64,000 nt of DNA from Sphingobium sp. EM0848 (GTDB taxonomy: Bacteria > Pseudomonadota > Alphaproteobacteria > Sphingomonadales > Sphingomonadaceae), in the NCBI RefSeq assembly GCF_013375555.1, contig NZ_JABXWB010000005.1, positions 761,501 through 825,500 of the forward strand, read 5' to 3'. Below the pieces are notes generated by a model. The model made no database searches. It saw only the letters and a program-made list of their open reading frames with translations, and was not told the origin of the DNA. Both the position numbers and the translations under genes were made by a program. This document shows, piece after piece, positions 18,298-28,700 of this stretch; positions within the stretch are counted from its first letter, which is position 1; every line of letters begins with the position of its first letter.

Positions 18298-19185
18298 ATG
18301 GCTATCAATCGCATTGGACTTTACCATCTTGAGACGCTGCTCTGGATCGACCGGCTGGGCACGTTTGCCGCCGCCGCCGACCGGCTGAACACGACCCAGC
18401 CCGCCATTTCGGCGCGGGTGCGGGAACTGGAGGCGCATCTGGGCGCCAGCCTGTTCCGCCGCGAAGGCCGCACCATGTCGCTCACCCCGGCGGGGCGGCA
18501 GTTGGTGCGCGATTGCGGGCCGCTCTGGGGCGATCTTCAGGCCGTGCTCATGCGCTGCGGCGGCTTTGGCGAGGCGAGCGGCGTCATCCGCATCGGCACG
18601 GGTGAAATCGTCGCGGCAAGCTGCCTTCCCGCCTTCCTCTCCGATCTCAAAAAAGCCATGCCGTTCGTCAGCCTGGAAATCGAGATCGACCTGACCGCCA
18701 ATCTGATCCAGCAACTGCTCACCGGACGCACCGACATGGCCTTTGCCGCTGGACCCATTGCGCATCCGGCGCTGATCTCCCGCCCAATCGGTTCGGTGGA
18801 TCTGGTCTGGCTCGCCAGCCCGGATGTGGCGGATGCCTTTTGCGCGGGGAAATCGGATCGCATCGTCCCGGTCTGGTCGCTTGCCAGCCATTCTCCGATC
18901 CATGGGCGCATGCGCGAAGCCATTGCCGCTTCGCAGATTGCGTACGGCTTGCTCAACCTTTGCAACAATGCCCGGATCATGATCGACATTGCCAGGAAGG
19001 GGGGCGGGATCGGCATTTTTCCTGAATCCATGGCGCGGGAGGAAATGGCTAGCGGCGCCCTGGTCGAGCTGGAGGGGATGCCCGCGCTGGCCCCGGTCGA
19101 ATTTCATGTGGCGAGGCGGGCATCCGACCATGAGCCTGTGACCCATGCCATATTCGACCGCGCCAGCGCGTTAAGCCTGGCCTGA
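18298..19185 (+). CDS. LysR-family transcriptional regulator
   Basis: A 295-residue LysR protein with helix-turn-helix LGTFAAAADRLNTTQPAISARVRELEAHLG and hallmark FRREGRTMSLTPAGRQL. The effector domain spans about residues 95-290. Divergent from the 3-oxoacid CoA-transferase genes with a LysR-type box between them, so it is their probable regulator and autorepressor, responding to an intermediate of ketone-body or aromatic catabolism. Start ATG at 18298 gives the normal length. Confidence 0.91.
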   Translation: MAINRIGLYHLETLLWIDRLGTFAAAADRLNTTQPAISARVRELEAHLGASLFRREGRTMSLTPAGRQLVRDCGPLWGDLQAVLMRCGGFGEASGVIRIGTGEIVAASCLPAFLSDLKKAMPFVSLEIEIDLTANLIQQLLTGRTDMAFAAGPIAHPALISRPIGSVDLVWLASPDVADAFCAGKSDRIVPVWSLASHSPIHGRMREAIAASQIAYGLLNLCNNARIMIDIARKGGGIGIFPESMAREEMASGALVELEGMPALAPVEFHVARRASDHEPVTHAIFDRASALSLA

Positions 19186-19227
19186 CCGGCTTCGCGGCCG
19201 GACAAGTCTGTGCTAGCGCGAACATTG

Positions 19228-19812
19228 ATGACGAAGCCAGCCACATCTCCCGGTTCGAATGACGAGGGGTCGAGCCGCCGCCGCCAGATATTGGACATCG
19301 CGGCGCAACTCTTCGCCCGGAAAGGCTATCGCGGCACGTCGATGCGTGACATTGGCGAGCAGGCGGGCGTGCTGGGCGGTTCGCTTTACCATCATATCAA
19401 GTCAAAGGATGCGCTGTTCGTAGAACTGCATAATGCGGCGCTTGACGGCGCGGCGGACCGGATACGGGATGCCGTTGAACGGAAGGACGATCCCTGGGGC
19501 AGGCTGGAGGCGGCCTGCGCGGCCCTGCTGGACATTCAACTGGCGCCCGATTCCCTGACGACCCCCATGATGAACGACTTTCGCGAAGTGCCCGAGCAGG
19601 TTCGCGCGCAATTGATCGCACGGCGCGATCGGTTCGAGGAGCAGTTTCGTTCGCTGGTGGCGGAATTGCCGCTGCCTCAGCAGATCGACCGATCCGTCTA
19701 TCGCAACCTGCTGTTGTCCCAGCTGAATTCGGCGGCGGACTGGTATCGCGAAGGCGGCCTGCCGCCAGCGGGGATCGCCGCGCAGATCGTCGCCATCTTC
19801 CGGCACGAATAG
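19228..19812 (+). CDS. TetR-family transcriptional regulator
   Basis: A 194-residue TetR regulator. The DNA-binding domain reads RRRQILDIAAQLFARKGYRGTSMRDIGEQAGVLGGSLYHHIKSKDALF, with the ligand domain behind it. I used the ATG at 19228; an in-frame GTG at 19210 would add six residues. It follows lysR by 42 bp on the same strand and is convergent with the PhoD-type gene, so its target is not obvious from position. Related TetR proteins with GSLYHHI often regulate fatty-acid or aromatic catabolism. Confidence 0.9.
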   Translation: MTKPATSPGSNDEGSSRRRQILDIAAQLFARKGYRGTSMRDIGEQAGVLGGSLYHHIKSKDALFVELHNAALDGAADRIRDAVERKDDPWGRLEAACAALLDIQLAPDSLTTPMMNDFREVPEQVRAQLIARRDRFEEQFRSLVAELPLPQQIDRSVYRNLLLSQLNSAADWYREGGLPPAGIAAQIVAIFRHE

Positions 19813-19943
19813 CCTTTCGCCCAGCCATCCGATGCCGCTCATGGCAAGCCACGCGCGACTGGTCGCGAAGGAGCGGTTCCTGCATGCCGGGACCGGAGGC
19901 GCAGCAGCTTTCCGTTTATATCGGCTGGTTGCCGGCGGACTGT

Positions 19944-19962
19944 AGGCCGGGATGACCGGCCT
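19944..19962. terminator. Hairpin between convergent tetR and phosphatase genes
   Basis: AGGCCGG and CCGGCCT form a seven-base stem around GATGA, just past the stop of the minus-strand phosphatase. No T tract is present on either side, so it is at best a weak or bidirectional terminator. Confidence 0.4.
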
Positions 19963-19968
19963 TCGCGA

Positions 19969-21537
19969 TCAGGAGCGATGAAGTTTGGATCGATCCGGCG
20001 TGACGGCATAGCTCGCCAATGTCTTGAGGCTGCCGCCGGGGCTTTCGACCCGATCCATGACCTTGACGTCTGTCCTCCACAGTTTCGGCGTGATGTCGAA
20101 GAGCTGATATCCCCGCTGATCGGTATAGAGGTCGATCTGGGGATTGTTGCGCACGATATGCTCCAACCCGGCGACGCCGTCCCCATTGCCCCCCGACGTG
20201 ATGGAGGTAGCCAGGAATTCGACGGCGATTTTCTCGCCATCCAGATCGTCGTCGCGGGCCGGTACGGTGCCGGCCACATGCTTATGGTGGTCGCCGGACG
20301 CAATGACCACATTTGTCAGCCGATGCTTGCGGCTGGAGTCGATCAATCGGGCGCGGGCCGGACGATATCCATCCCACAGATCGGTGGCATAGAGCGGTTC
20401 CCGCGCGTCTGCGGAACGCAGGTCGATGGGCATGACCATGATCTGCTGCGCCAGCAGATTCCATGTAGCGCCATTGCCCAGCCCTTCGTCCAGCCAGTTT
20501 TCCTGCGCCTTGCCCAGCATGTCCGGCTGCATGCGGGCCGCAGGCGGACAGGGGTTCTTCACGGAATCGTCGCCGCAGGGCTGGTCCGACCGATAGGAAC
20601 GCGTGTCCAGCACATGCATCCGCATCAGCCGTCCATAGTCGAGGCGGCGATAGGCCGTCAGCCCGGCGGGCGTCGGGAACTGCGCCTTGCGGACGGGCAT
20701 ATGTTCATACCAGGCCTGAAGCGCGATGAAACGGCGCAAGGCGAAGATCGCCGGATCGGTGCCGTCCTGGTCGAAGTCGCTCGCCCAATTATTGTCGACC
20801 TCATGATCGTCGAACGAGGCGGCAAAAGCGCAGGCTGCGTGGGCCGCCTGCAAATTCGGATCGCTCCGATATTGGGCGTGGCGCCGACGATAATCATCGA
20901 TGCTGTAGATCTCATTGCCGACATGCTGGCGCACTGCGGTCCAGCCTTTGTCCCGTGGGCCGAGCGGCGTCGCGCCGCCTTCATAGATATAGTCGCCATA
21001 GTGGAAGATCAGATCGAGATCAGGTTCGGCGGCGAGATGACGCCAGGCATCGTAGAAGCCCATTTCATAATGTTGGCAGCCCGCGACCCCGATCCGCAGC
21101 CGATCGACCACTGCGTCCGCCGCCGGTGCGGTTCGTGCCATGCCCACCGGGCTGCTGTCCGAACCTGCGACGGCGAACCGATACCAATAGGGACGATGCG
21201 GTCGCAGCCCGTCGACTTCGACATGGACCGAATGCGCGAGCTCCGGCATGGCCACGGCCTCGCCCTTGCGAACCACGCGCGTAAAGCCCTGATCCTCAGC
21301 GACTTCCCACCGGACGGGCACATGAACGGCGGGCATGCCGCCATGCTCGTCCAGTGGACGAGGCGCCAGCCGGGTCCAGATGACGAAGCCGTCGGGCCAT
21401 GGGTCGCCCGCCGCGACACCCAGCGTAAAGGGGTTGGCGCCGAGCGGCGCGGCGAACAGGGGTGAATGCGAAACCCCGGTGATCAGGGCAAGGCCTGCGC
21501 CAGCCTGGATGAGTTGGCGACGATTTACGGTGAACAT
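19969..21537 (-). CDS. phoD: PhoD-type alkaline phosphatase/phosphodiesterase
   Basis: A 522-residue exported metallophosphoesterase. The N-terminus MFTVNRRQLIQAGAGLALITGVSHS is a twin-arginine signal, as expected for PhoD. Active-site segments include VAAGDPWPDGFVIWTRLAP (N-terminal PhoD domain), FHYGDYIYEGG and AASFDDHEVDNNWASD, then VIASGDHHKHVAG. PhoD enzymes use Fe and Ca to hydrolyse phosphomono- and diesters in the periplasm. It follows the glycerophosphodiester phosphodiesterase gene on the same strand with 84 bp between, so both probably release phosphate from lipid- or teichoic-like diesters taken up by the neighbouring TonB receptors. Confidence 0.93.
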   Translation of the reverse strand: MFTVNRRQLIQAGAGLALITGVSHSPLFAAPLGANPFTLGVAAGDPWPDGFVIWTRLAPRPLDEHGGMPAVHVPVRWEVAEDQGFTRVVRKGEAVAMPELAHSVHVEVDGLRPHRPYWYRFAVAGSDSSPVGMARTAPAADAVVDRLRIGVAGCQHYEMGFYDAWRHLAAEPDLDLIFHYGDYIYEGGATPLGPRDKGWTAVRQHVGNEIYSIDDYRRRHAQYRSDPNLQAAHAACAFAASFDDHEVDNNWASDFDQDGTDPAIFALRRFIALQAWYEHMPVRKAQFPTPAGLTAYRRLDYGRLMRMHVLDTRSYRSDQPCGDDSVKNPCPPAARMQPDMLGKAQENWLDEGLGNGATWNLLAQQIMVMPIDLRSADAREPLYATDLWDGYRPARARLIDSSRKHRLTNVVIASGDHHKHVAGTVPARDDDLDGEKIAVEFLATSITSGGNGDGVAGLEHIVRNNPQIDLYTDQRGYQLFDITPKLWRTDVKVMDRVESPGGSLKTLASYAVTPDRSKLHRS

Positions 21538-21621
21538 GTCGATCCCTTTCAGTCTGGCGAGACGGCTTGTCTAAAGGGTGCTTGTGACTCTTTTGCGCGC
21601 CATGCCGCTCGCGTGACGACT

Positions 21622-22512
21622 TCAGTGCGCGGTCTGTTCCTGCTTCAGGAACGCGATCAGTCCCAGCGGATCGTTGGTGAACAGCGCGTCGTCCCCACGG
21701 GCAAGATAGGCCCGCCAGCCCGCCGCTGTATCGTCGACATCGGAAAAGACCTTCACCCCTGCGGCGCGCAGCCGTCCGACCTCGGCCGCGTCGGCATCCT
21801 GTAATCTCAGCAGCATGCACATGGCATGATGTTGTCGGGCGAGTTCCAGATAATCCGTCTTTTCGCGCCATACGCCCAGCAGGCAGGTCTGGATGCGGGG
21901 ATTGATCGCGTGCATGGCGTCGATGGTGCGCCAGTCGAACGACTGAAGGATGAAACGGTCCTCCAGCCTATATTTGCGCACGGCCGTGTCGACCAGCCGG
22001 GCGAACGCCGTCGGGTCGACATCGCCATCCTGCGGTCCCGGCATCTTGGTTTCGCCGAAGAAGAGCGGCTTTGTATTTTTGTAGCGCGCCAGAAAGGCGT
22101 CCAGCGTCGGCATCTTCGTGCCCGGCACCGCTTTCTGGGTGGGATAGATGGCCCGATGCCGCGAGCCGCAATCGAATTTCAGTACATCGGCAAGCTTCAT
22201 TGCGCGGATCGGGCCGGGCGCAAGGCCGGAATCGGATGGCGCGCTGCAGAAGGTTGCGTTGACCGTCGGGTCATGCTGGATCACCAACTGGTCGTCAACG
22301 GTCATGACCATGTCGAATTCGAGCATGTCGACGTCCAGTCGGACCGCATTGTCGAAGGCCGGCAGGGTGTTTTCCGGCATCAGCAGCGCACCGCCGCGAT
22401 GAGCGACGACGAGCGGCCTGTGCTGCGCCGCTCCCGGTGCTGCGGTGGCGGCCACCATGGCGCAGGTGGCCAGCAGGATGCGGACAGATGAGGTCAGAGA
22501 AGGGATTTTCAT
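21622..22512 (-). CDS. Glycerophosphodiester phosphodiesterase
   Basis: A 296-residue GDPD-family enzyme with an N-terminal signal peptide (MKIPSLTSSVRILLATCAMVAATAAPGAA). The catalytic signature is complete: VVAHRGGALLMPENTLPAF with the general acid/base His, VDMLEFDMVMTVDDQLVIQHD with the metal-binding acidic residues. It hydrolyses glycerophosphodiesters to sn-glycerol-3-phosphate and an alcohol, in the periplasm. The ATG at 22512 follows GGAGGAG. It lies between a TonB receptor and the PhoD gene, which suggests a shared phosphorus-scavenging task. Confidence 0.93.
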   Translation of the reverse strand: MKIPSLTSSVRILLATCAMVAATAAPGAAQHRPLVVAHRGGALLMPENTLPAFDNAVRLDVDMLEFDMVMTVDDQLVIQHDPTVNATFCSAPSDSGLAPGPIRAMKLADVLKFDCGSRHRAIYPTQKAVPGTKMPTLDAFLARYKNTKPLFFGETKMPGPQDGDVDPTAFARLVDTAVRKYRLEDRFILQSFDWRTIDAMHAINPRIQTCLLGVWREKTDYLELARQHHAMCMLLRLQDADAAEVGRLRAAGVKVFSDVDDTAAGWRAYLARGDDALFTNDPLGLIAFLKQEQTAH

Positions 22513-22584
22513 GATGGAACTCCTCCTGCTGGCGCGCTTCGTTCCCGGTCGGGGAAGGAAGCGCACCTTCAAGCTTGGCTATTT

Positions 22585-25572
22585 TCAGAAATTCGCGTCG
22601 ATCTTGGCGAAGAAATAGCGCCCGATCGCATCATAATAGGCGCCACCGGCGTTGGTGCCCGCGCTCTGATGCGGGCTGATGGCGACATCCCGCAGGGTAA
22701 GCGGCGGGGCCGTATTGCTGATATTCTTCACGCCCAGGCTGAAGGCATATTGCTCGTTCAGGCGGAAGTTGACCGTCACGTCATTATAGACATAGGCCGG
22801 GATACGGGGGATTTCATAGGTTTCATCCGACTGGGCCGTGGCATTATATTTGGCGCTGCCGGTCAGGCGCGTGTTCACGCCCAGGGTCAGTCGGCCCAGC
22901 GTAAAGCTGGTCAGCAGCGTCGCCTTGAAGCGCGGATAGTTCCACTGGCCCGCATAGTCTATGCCGGGGGTGCCGACTTGCGAGATGGTCGTCTGTTCCA
23001 GCAGATAGGTGCCGTTGAAGTTGATCCGGACCTGACCCTTGCCCAGCGGAATACGGTAATTCGCCCCTATGTCGATGCCCCGCGCCCGTTGTCCGGCGAG
23101 GTTCGCATATTGCGCCTGAACATAGTCGACCTCGCCGGTGACGGGGTCGCGGTGAACGAACTGGCAATAGGCCATGTCCGGCCCGCCGGTGGCGTTCACG
23201 CAGTTGTTGAGGATCGTCGTATAGGCCAGCGATGTGATGACATTGTCGATCTTGATGTCCCAATAATCCATCGTCAGGTCGAACCCCTGCAGGAAGCGGG
23301 GCTGGAACACCGCGCCGACGGTGAGGGAGTTGGAGGTTTCCGGCGTCAGATTGGGATTGCCGCCGCTAAAGACCCGGGGCGCATTGAGGTTCGGATTGGG
23401 TAGCGGCCCGGTCCAGTTGGGCACGGTGGCTGCACAATTGGCCGCGCGGTCATTGTCCTGGGTGATGAGCTTGTCCTGACACGGATCGCTGATATGCCCC
23501 AGCGTCACCATGCCCACGGGGGAGAACAGCTCACCGAAATTGGGCACGCGGACGGAATGGGAATAGGTGCCGCGGAAGGTCAGGCCCTGTACCGGCTCCC
23601 AGCTGCCGCCAGCCTTCCATGTGGTGGTGTCGGGGTTGTCGCTATAGTGCGAATAGCGGACGGCGCCCTCGATTTCCAGCCGCCGGGCGAAGGGCAGGTC
23701 GCGAAGCAGCGGGATCACCGCTTCGCCGTAAAGCTCCGTCGTGTCGCGGCGGTGAGAAAGCGCGGGATGCAGCGCAAGGTCCATGCCCGGCGACCAGATG
23801 ATGTCGGCAAGCTTGGCGGTGTCCGGATCGTCGCGGGTGTGCAGGGTCTCGCGCCGCCATTCGAAACCGGCGGCAATCGACAGGTCGCCATAGGGAAGGG
23901 GCAGCAGGCTGCCGTCGATATTGGCGCCGGCGTTCAGCATGCTGTTCTTGGTCCACTCATACCGTTCCTTTTCGGCATAGTCGATCCAGGCCTGGTTCGG
24001 CGCATCGGTGGTGTAATAGTTGAAGGGCACGCAGCCCGCCGCCCGCGCGGCGGCGTTGGCGCAGACGATCTGGCCGCTTGCCGGATCGACGATCGCATTG
24101 CGCGACTGGAGCCATTCGTCCCGGCCGACCGTATTGGTGGTGGTGATATTGTCGATGATCTGGCCGTAGCGGACGAAGGTCTGCCAGTTGAGCTTGCCTG
24201 CCAGCTTGCCGCCAAGGTCCGTGCCCAGCGTGAAGGCGTCGCGCTCGTGGATTTCCCAGGAGGTCGGAATATTGGTATATTGCCGGTCGAGCGAGATCTG
24301 CTTCAGATTATTGGCGATCATGAAGCTGCGCAGCGAATCGGGCAGATAGGGATCGGTCAACCGCGCGATTTCGCCTGTGGTGCCGACGCCATTGGTGCCC
24401 CACCAGTTGGTCGGCCGGGCATCGTCACGATATTGCGGCCATTCGGGATTCATGCGGTTGTAGCTGTGCGCATAACCGAAGACGGCGTTCCAGGTGAGGG
24501 CAGGCGTCAATTCATAGGAAGCGTGCGCATAGGTCGAGGCCTTGGCCGACTTGGCGCGCAGCAAGGTCAGATCGTAAATGCCAAAGGCGCTGTCCGGTCC
24601 GCCATTCTGGATGCCGGTATCGCCGCTCGTCACCACCGTGTAGCTGTCCTTGGGGATCGCCACGACAGAGTTGTCGATCAGCTGATACCAATTGCCGTTA
24701 TTGGTGCCGCACATGCCCGCCGTGCCGTAAATGCAGAATGTCGGATAGTGCGAGCGGTAGAATTGGTGATAGTCGATCAGAATATTGTCGGCTATGCCGT
24801 CATTGGGGCCGGTATTCTTCGGATTGGGCTGATAGGTGTAGCGCTTGTTCCAGCGGTCCAGCTCGGCCAGAGGTGCGGTATCGCTATAGTTGCCGCCGAT
24901 CACGAAATGGCCGCGCCCGCCGCCGAAATCGAAACCTGTGGCCACCGAAATGTCCGACTGGCGTGCATCGCCCTGTTCGGAAATACCGTTGGTCGCGGTC
25001 AGATGCAGGCCGGTGACATTCTTCTTCATGACGATATTGACCGCGCCCGTCACCGCGTCCGCGCCGTAGATTGCCGCGGCGCCGCCGGTCACCACCTCGA
25101 CACGGTCGATCAGCGCTGTGGGGATGGTGTTGAGGTCGACCGCCGAAGTCCGTGCGCCGCCCGATACCCAGCGATGGCCGTCGACTACCACCAGCGAGCG
25201 GTTCGCGCCCATCTGGCGCAGATTGATATTGGCGACGCCCTGGTCATATTCCTGGCCGCCTGAGTTCATTTCGCCAAGGCCCGGCCCGACGGCGGGGTTG
25301 AGCATCAGCGCGTCATAGATCGTGTTGCGGCCGAAATTCTTCGCATCCTCCATGCTGGTGACGCGGATCGGCATGGCGGATTCCAGCTCGGGCCGGGCGA
25401 TATGCGTGCCGGTGACGATGATCTCGCCGCTGGCCTGTCCGCCATCATCGGACGGAGTGGAAAAGGGCGGCGAGGCATTTTGGGCATAGGCGGCTGTGCA
25501 CCCTGCAAGAGTACCGAGCGCCAGTGCGAAAGTTGCTACGCCCGCGTGAAGCGGACGACGGATTGTGAGCAT
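22585..25572 (-). CDS. TonB-dependent receptor (no signalling domain)
   Basis: A 995-residue outer-membrane receptor. A signal peptide (MLTIRRPLHAGVATFALALGTLAGCTAAYA) leads to a plug domain beginning GEIIVTGTHIARPELESAMPI, with RVEVVTGGAAAIYGADAVTGAVNIVMKK, and a beta-barrel ending in a terminal FAKIDANF. It closely resembles the next receptor upstream at 25713 over its whole length but lacks that protein's STN domain, indicating tandem duplication. It would import a bulky substrate with TonB energy; the neighbouring phosphodiesterases point to a phosphorylated compound, unproven. Confidence 0.92.
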   Translation of the reverse strand: MLTIRRPLHAGVATFALALGTLAGCTAAYAQNASPPFSTPSDDGGQASGEIIVTGTHIARPELESAMPIRVTSMEDAKNFGRNTIYDALMLNPAVGPGLGEMNSGGQEYDQGVANINLRQMGANRSLVVVDGHRWVSGGARTSAVDLNTIPTALIDRVEVVTGGAAAIYGADAVTGAVNIVMKKNVTGLHLTATNGISEQGDARQSDISVATGFDFGGGRGHFVIGGNYSDTAPLAELDRWNKRYTYQPNPKNTGPNDGIADNILIDYHQFYRSHYPTFCIYGTAGMCGTNNGNWYQLIDNSVVAIPKDSYTVVTSGDTGIQNGGPDSAFGIYDLTLLRAKSAKASTYAHASYELTPALTWNAVFGYAHSYNRMNPEWPQYRDDARPTNWWGTNGVGTTGEIARLTDPYLPDSLRSFMIANNLKQISLDRQYTNIPTSWEIHERDAFTLGTDLGGKLAGKLNWQTFVRYGQIIDNITTTNTVGRDEWLQSRNAIVDPASGQIVCANAAARAAGCVPFNYYTTDAPNQAWIDYAEKERYEWTKNSMLNAGANIDGSLLPLPYGDLSIAAGFEWRRETLHTRDDPDTAKLADIIWSPGMDLALHPALSHRRDTTELYGEAVIPLLRDLPFARRLEIEGAVRYSHYSDNPDTTTWKAGGSWEPVQGLTFRGTYSHSVRVPNFGELFSPVGMVTLGHISDPCQDKLITQDNDRAANCAATVPNWTGPLPNPNLNAPRVFSGGNPNLTPETSNSLTVGAVFQPRFLQGFDLTMDYWDIKIDNVITSLAYTTILNNCVNATGGPDMAYCQFVHRDPVTGEVDYVQAQYANLAGQRARGIDIGANYRIPLGKGQVRINFNGTYLLEQTTISQVGTPGIDYAGQWNYPRFKATLLTSFTLGRLTLGVNTRLTGSAKYNATAQSDETYEIPRIPAYVYNDVTVNFRLNEQYAFSLGVKNISNTAPPLTLRDVAISPHQSAGTNAGGAYYDAIGRYFFAKIDANF

Positions 25573-25712
25573 TGATAATCCCCCTTGCGGATGAGCAAAA
25601 ACAGTTTGGGGGAAAGCCGTCGCCGGTGACGAAATCTTACAAAGTTTTTTGTTTCACTTTTATTGCGATAAATGAGTCTGGGATTTACCTGGATGGAATT
25701 GATTTCATCCGG

Positions 25713-28700
25713 TCAGAAATTGACTTCGACCTTGCCGAAGAAATAGCGGCCGACAGCATCATAATAGGCCGCGCCGGTCGGGACGCCGCCCGATCCGTGA
25801 GGCCCGGGGGCCGTATCCCTGAGCGGCGCGAAGATGCCGACATTGCTGATATTCTTCACACCGATGCTCAGGCTGAATTGGTCAGCCGGGCGGGTTTGCA
25901 GCATCAGGTCGGTGCAAAGATAGGCCGGCACATGGTTGGGGTCCCGTGTTTCGGGCGACGCGTCCAGGACGCTATAGACGCTGCGGCTGATGAAACGGCT
26001 GTTCAGCCCGAAACTGACCGTGCCGATGGAATAGCTGGCCATCAGCGTGGCCTTGAAGCGCGGATAGTTCCACTGGCCCGCATAGTCGATGGGGGCGTTG
26101 CCGATCTGGGCGATGCTCGTCTGTTCCAGCAAATAGGTGCCGTTGAAGCCAAGCCGCAGCAACCCGCCGTGCAAAGGCACCCGATAAGTGGCGCCGAAGT
26201 CGATGCCGCGCGCATGTTGCCCGGCGAGATTGGCATATTGCGCCTGGACGGAGTTGACCGTTCCGTCGGCGTTGCGCTGGATCAATTGGCAATAGATCTG
26301 ATTGGGACCATTATTGCCATCAACGCAGTTGTTCAGGATCGTGATATAGGAGAGGGACGTGATGATGTTGTCGATCTGGATGTCCCAATAATCCACCGTC
26401 AGGTCGAAACCGCGCAGGAATTTCGGTTGAACCACAGCGCCCAGCGTGAAGCTGTTGGATGTTTCCGGCATCAGCTCCGGATTGCCGCCGCTATAGATGA
26501 TGGGCGCGTTGAGATTGGGATTGGCCAGCGGCAAGGGCAGGCCCGGTAAGAGGGCCGCGCAATTCGTTATCCTGTTTGCGTTCTGGAGAATGGTCCCAGC
26601 CTGGCAGGGGTCGTCGATATGCCCATAGACCGCATGGCCGACAGGGGAGAAAAGCTCACCGAAATTGGGCACGCGAACGGAGCGCGAGAACACACCGCGC
26701 AGCGCAATGCCGGGAAAGGGTTCCCATGTCGCACCGGCTTTCCAGGCATGGGTGTCGGGATTGTCGCTGTAGCGCGAGAAACGATAGGCGCCTTCGATGT
26801 CCAGCCGCCGGGCGAAGGGCAGGTCCTTCAGCAGCGGCACCTCAAATTCGCCAAAAAGTTCGGCGGCGTCGCGGGCGGCGTCGAGCGCGGGATGAAAGGC
26901 ATAGTCGGAGCCGGGGGAAATGATGATGTCGCTGAGCTTGGCGGTGTCGGGATCGTCACGCGTATGCAACGTCTCACGCCGCCACTCGAACCCCGCCGCG
27001 AAGGACACATCGCCATAGGGCAGGGCAAGGACGCTGCCCTGAAGCGTGAGGCCGGAATTCAGCAGCGAATTTTTGGTCCGCTCATGGCGGCTTTTTTCGA
27101 TATAGGCGAGGAGCGCCGGGCTATAGCCATCGGTGCTGAAAAAATTGAGCGGCACGCAGCCATCCGCGCGCGCGGCGGCATCGGCGCATTCCACCTGTCC
27201 CGTCATCGGATCGACAATCGAGTCACGGGCCTGGAGCCATTCGGCCTTGCCGATCATGTTGGTCGTGACGATCCGGTCCGTCACCTGCCCATAGCGCAGG
27301 AAGGCCGACCAGTTCAGCCCGTTCCCCAGCTTGCCGCCGATATCGGTGCCCAGCGTGACATTGTTGCGATCGTGGATTTCGAAGGCCTGGGGCAGGTTGA
27401 AATAACTGCGGTCGAGCGGGAGCGCGGTCAGGTTCCGGGCGACCATGAACTGCCGGATCGCATCGGGCAGATAGGGATTGGTCAGCGTCGCGATTTCGCC
27501 CGTGGTGCCGCCCCACCAGTTGGTCGGCCGGGCATCGGTGCGGACTTCGGGCCATTCCGGCACTGCGCGGGTATGGCTGTGCGCGGCATTGAAGGTGGCG
27601 TTCCAGATGAGCGCCGGCGCCAGTTCATAGGAAAGATGTGCATAGAGCGAAGCCGTCCGCGAGGCATTGCGCAGGAGATGGTTTTCAAAGCCGGTGGTGA
27701 CGGGGCCACCGTCGCCCGTTCCCGTTTCGCCGGCCGTGACCAGATGGGTATAGGCGACGGGTGTGACGGCCCCCTCCCGATATTGATACCATTGGCCATT
27801 GACGTAAAAACTCGGGACGGCGGACCGATAGAAAGACCCGAAATTATAAGCCAGGATATTGTCGGCTATGCCGTCATTTGGGCCTGTATTGGCGGGATTG
27901 GCATAATAGCTCTGGCGACGGTCATAGCGATCGGACCATGCCAGCGGTGCGGTATCGGTATAATCGCCGCCGATCACGAAATGGCCCCGTCCGCCGTCGA
28001 ACTGGAAGCCGGTGGTGCCCGAGATGTTCAACTGATTGGCGTCTCCCTGCTGCGAAATGCCGTTGGTCACGGACAGATGCAGGCCGGTGACAGTCTTCTT
28101 CATGATGATGTTGACCGCGCCCGTCACGGCATCGGCGCCATAGATCGCCGCGGCGCCGCCGGTCACGACCTCCAGCCGGTCGATCATCGCGCTGGGAATG
28201 GTCTTGAGATCGACCGCCGATATCCGCGCGCCGCCCGACACCCAGCGCTGCCCATCCACCAGCACCAGCGAGCGGTTATTGCCCATGTTGCGCAGGTTGA
28301 TATTGGCGACGCCGGTATCATATTCCTGCCCCTGGGAATTGGAGTCGCCCAGGCCCGGCCCGATCGCGGGATGGAGCAGCAAGGCATCATAGACCGTGTC
28401 GCGGGCATAGGTCCGGGCATCGGCCATCTGGATAATGCTGATCGGCATGGTCGATTCCAGTTCGGGCCGGGCGATATGTGTCCCCGTCACGATAATGGCG
28501 GCGGGCGGTGCCCCATTGCCTCCTTCACTGCCGGGGCGTTCGGCCTCCTGTCGGGGGCGCGCAATCGGACGGGCATAGGGGCGTCCGCCTGTCCGGCTGG
28601 CACCGTCGCGTGGGCGCGGATGGCTCCCCTGAACGATCAGGAAGGTTCCGCCCCGCTTTTCATAAGTCAGTCCCGACCTCTGCAGCAGTTGGATCAACGC

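Noticed and set aside
19196..19210. GGCCGGACAAGTC before tetR as a further operator
   Set aside because: Only one half-site matches; the left arm is different.
23494..25263. A 589-codon open frame on the plus strand opposite the second TonB receptor
   Set aside because: Same reasons; the receptor on the minus strand explains the region.
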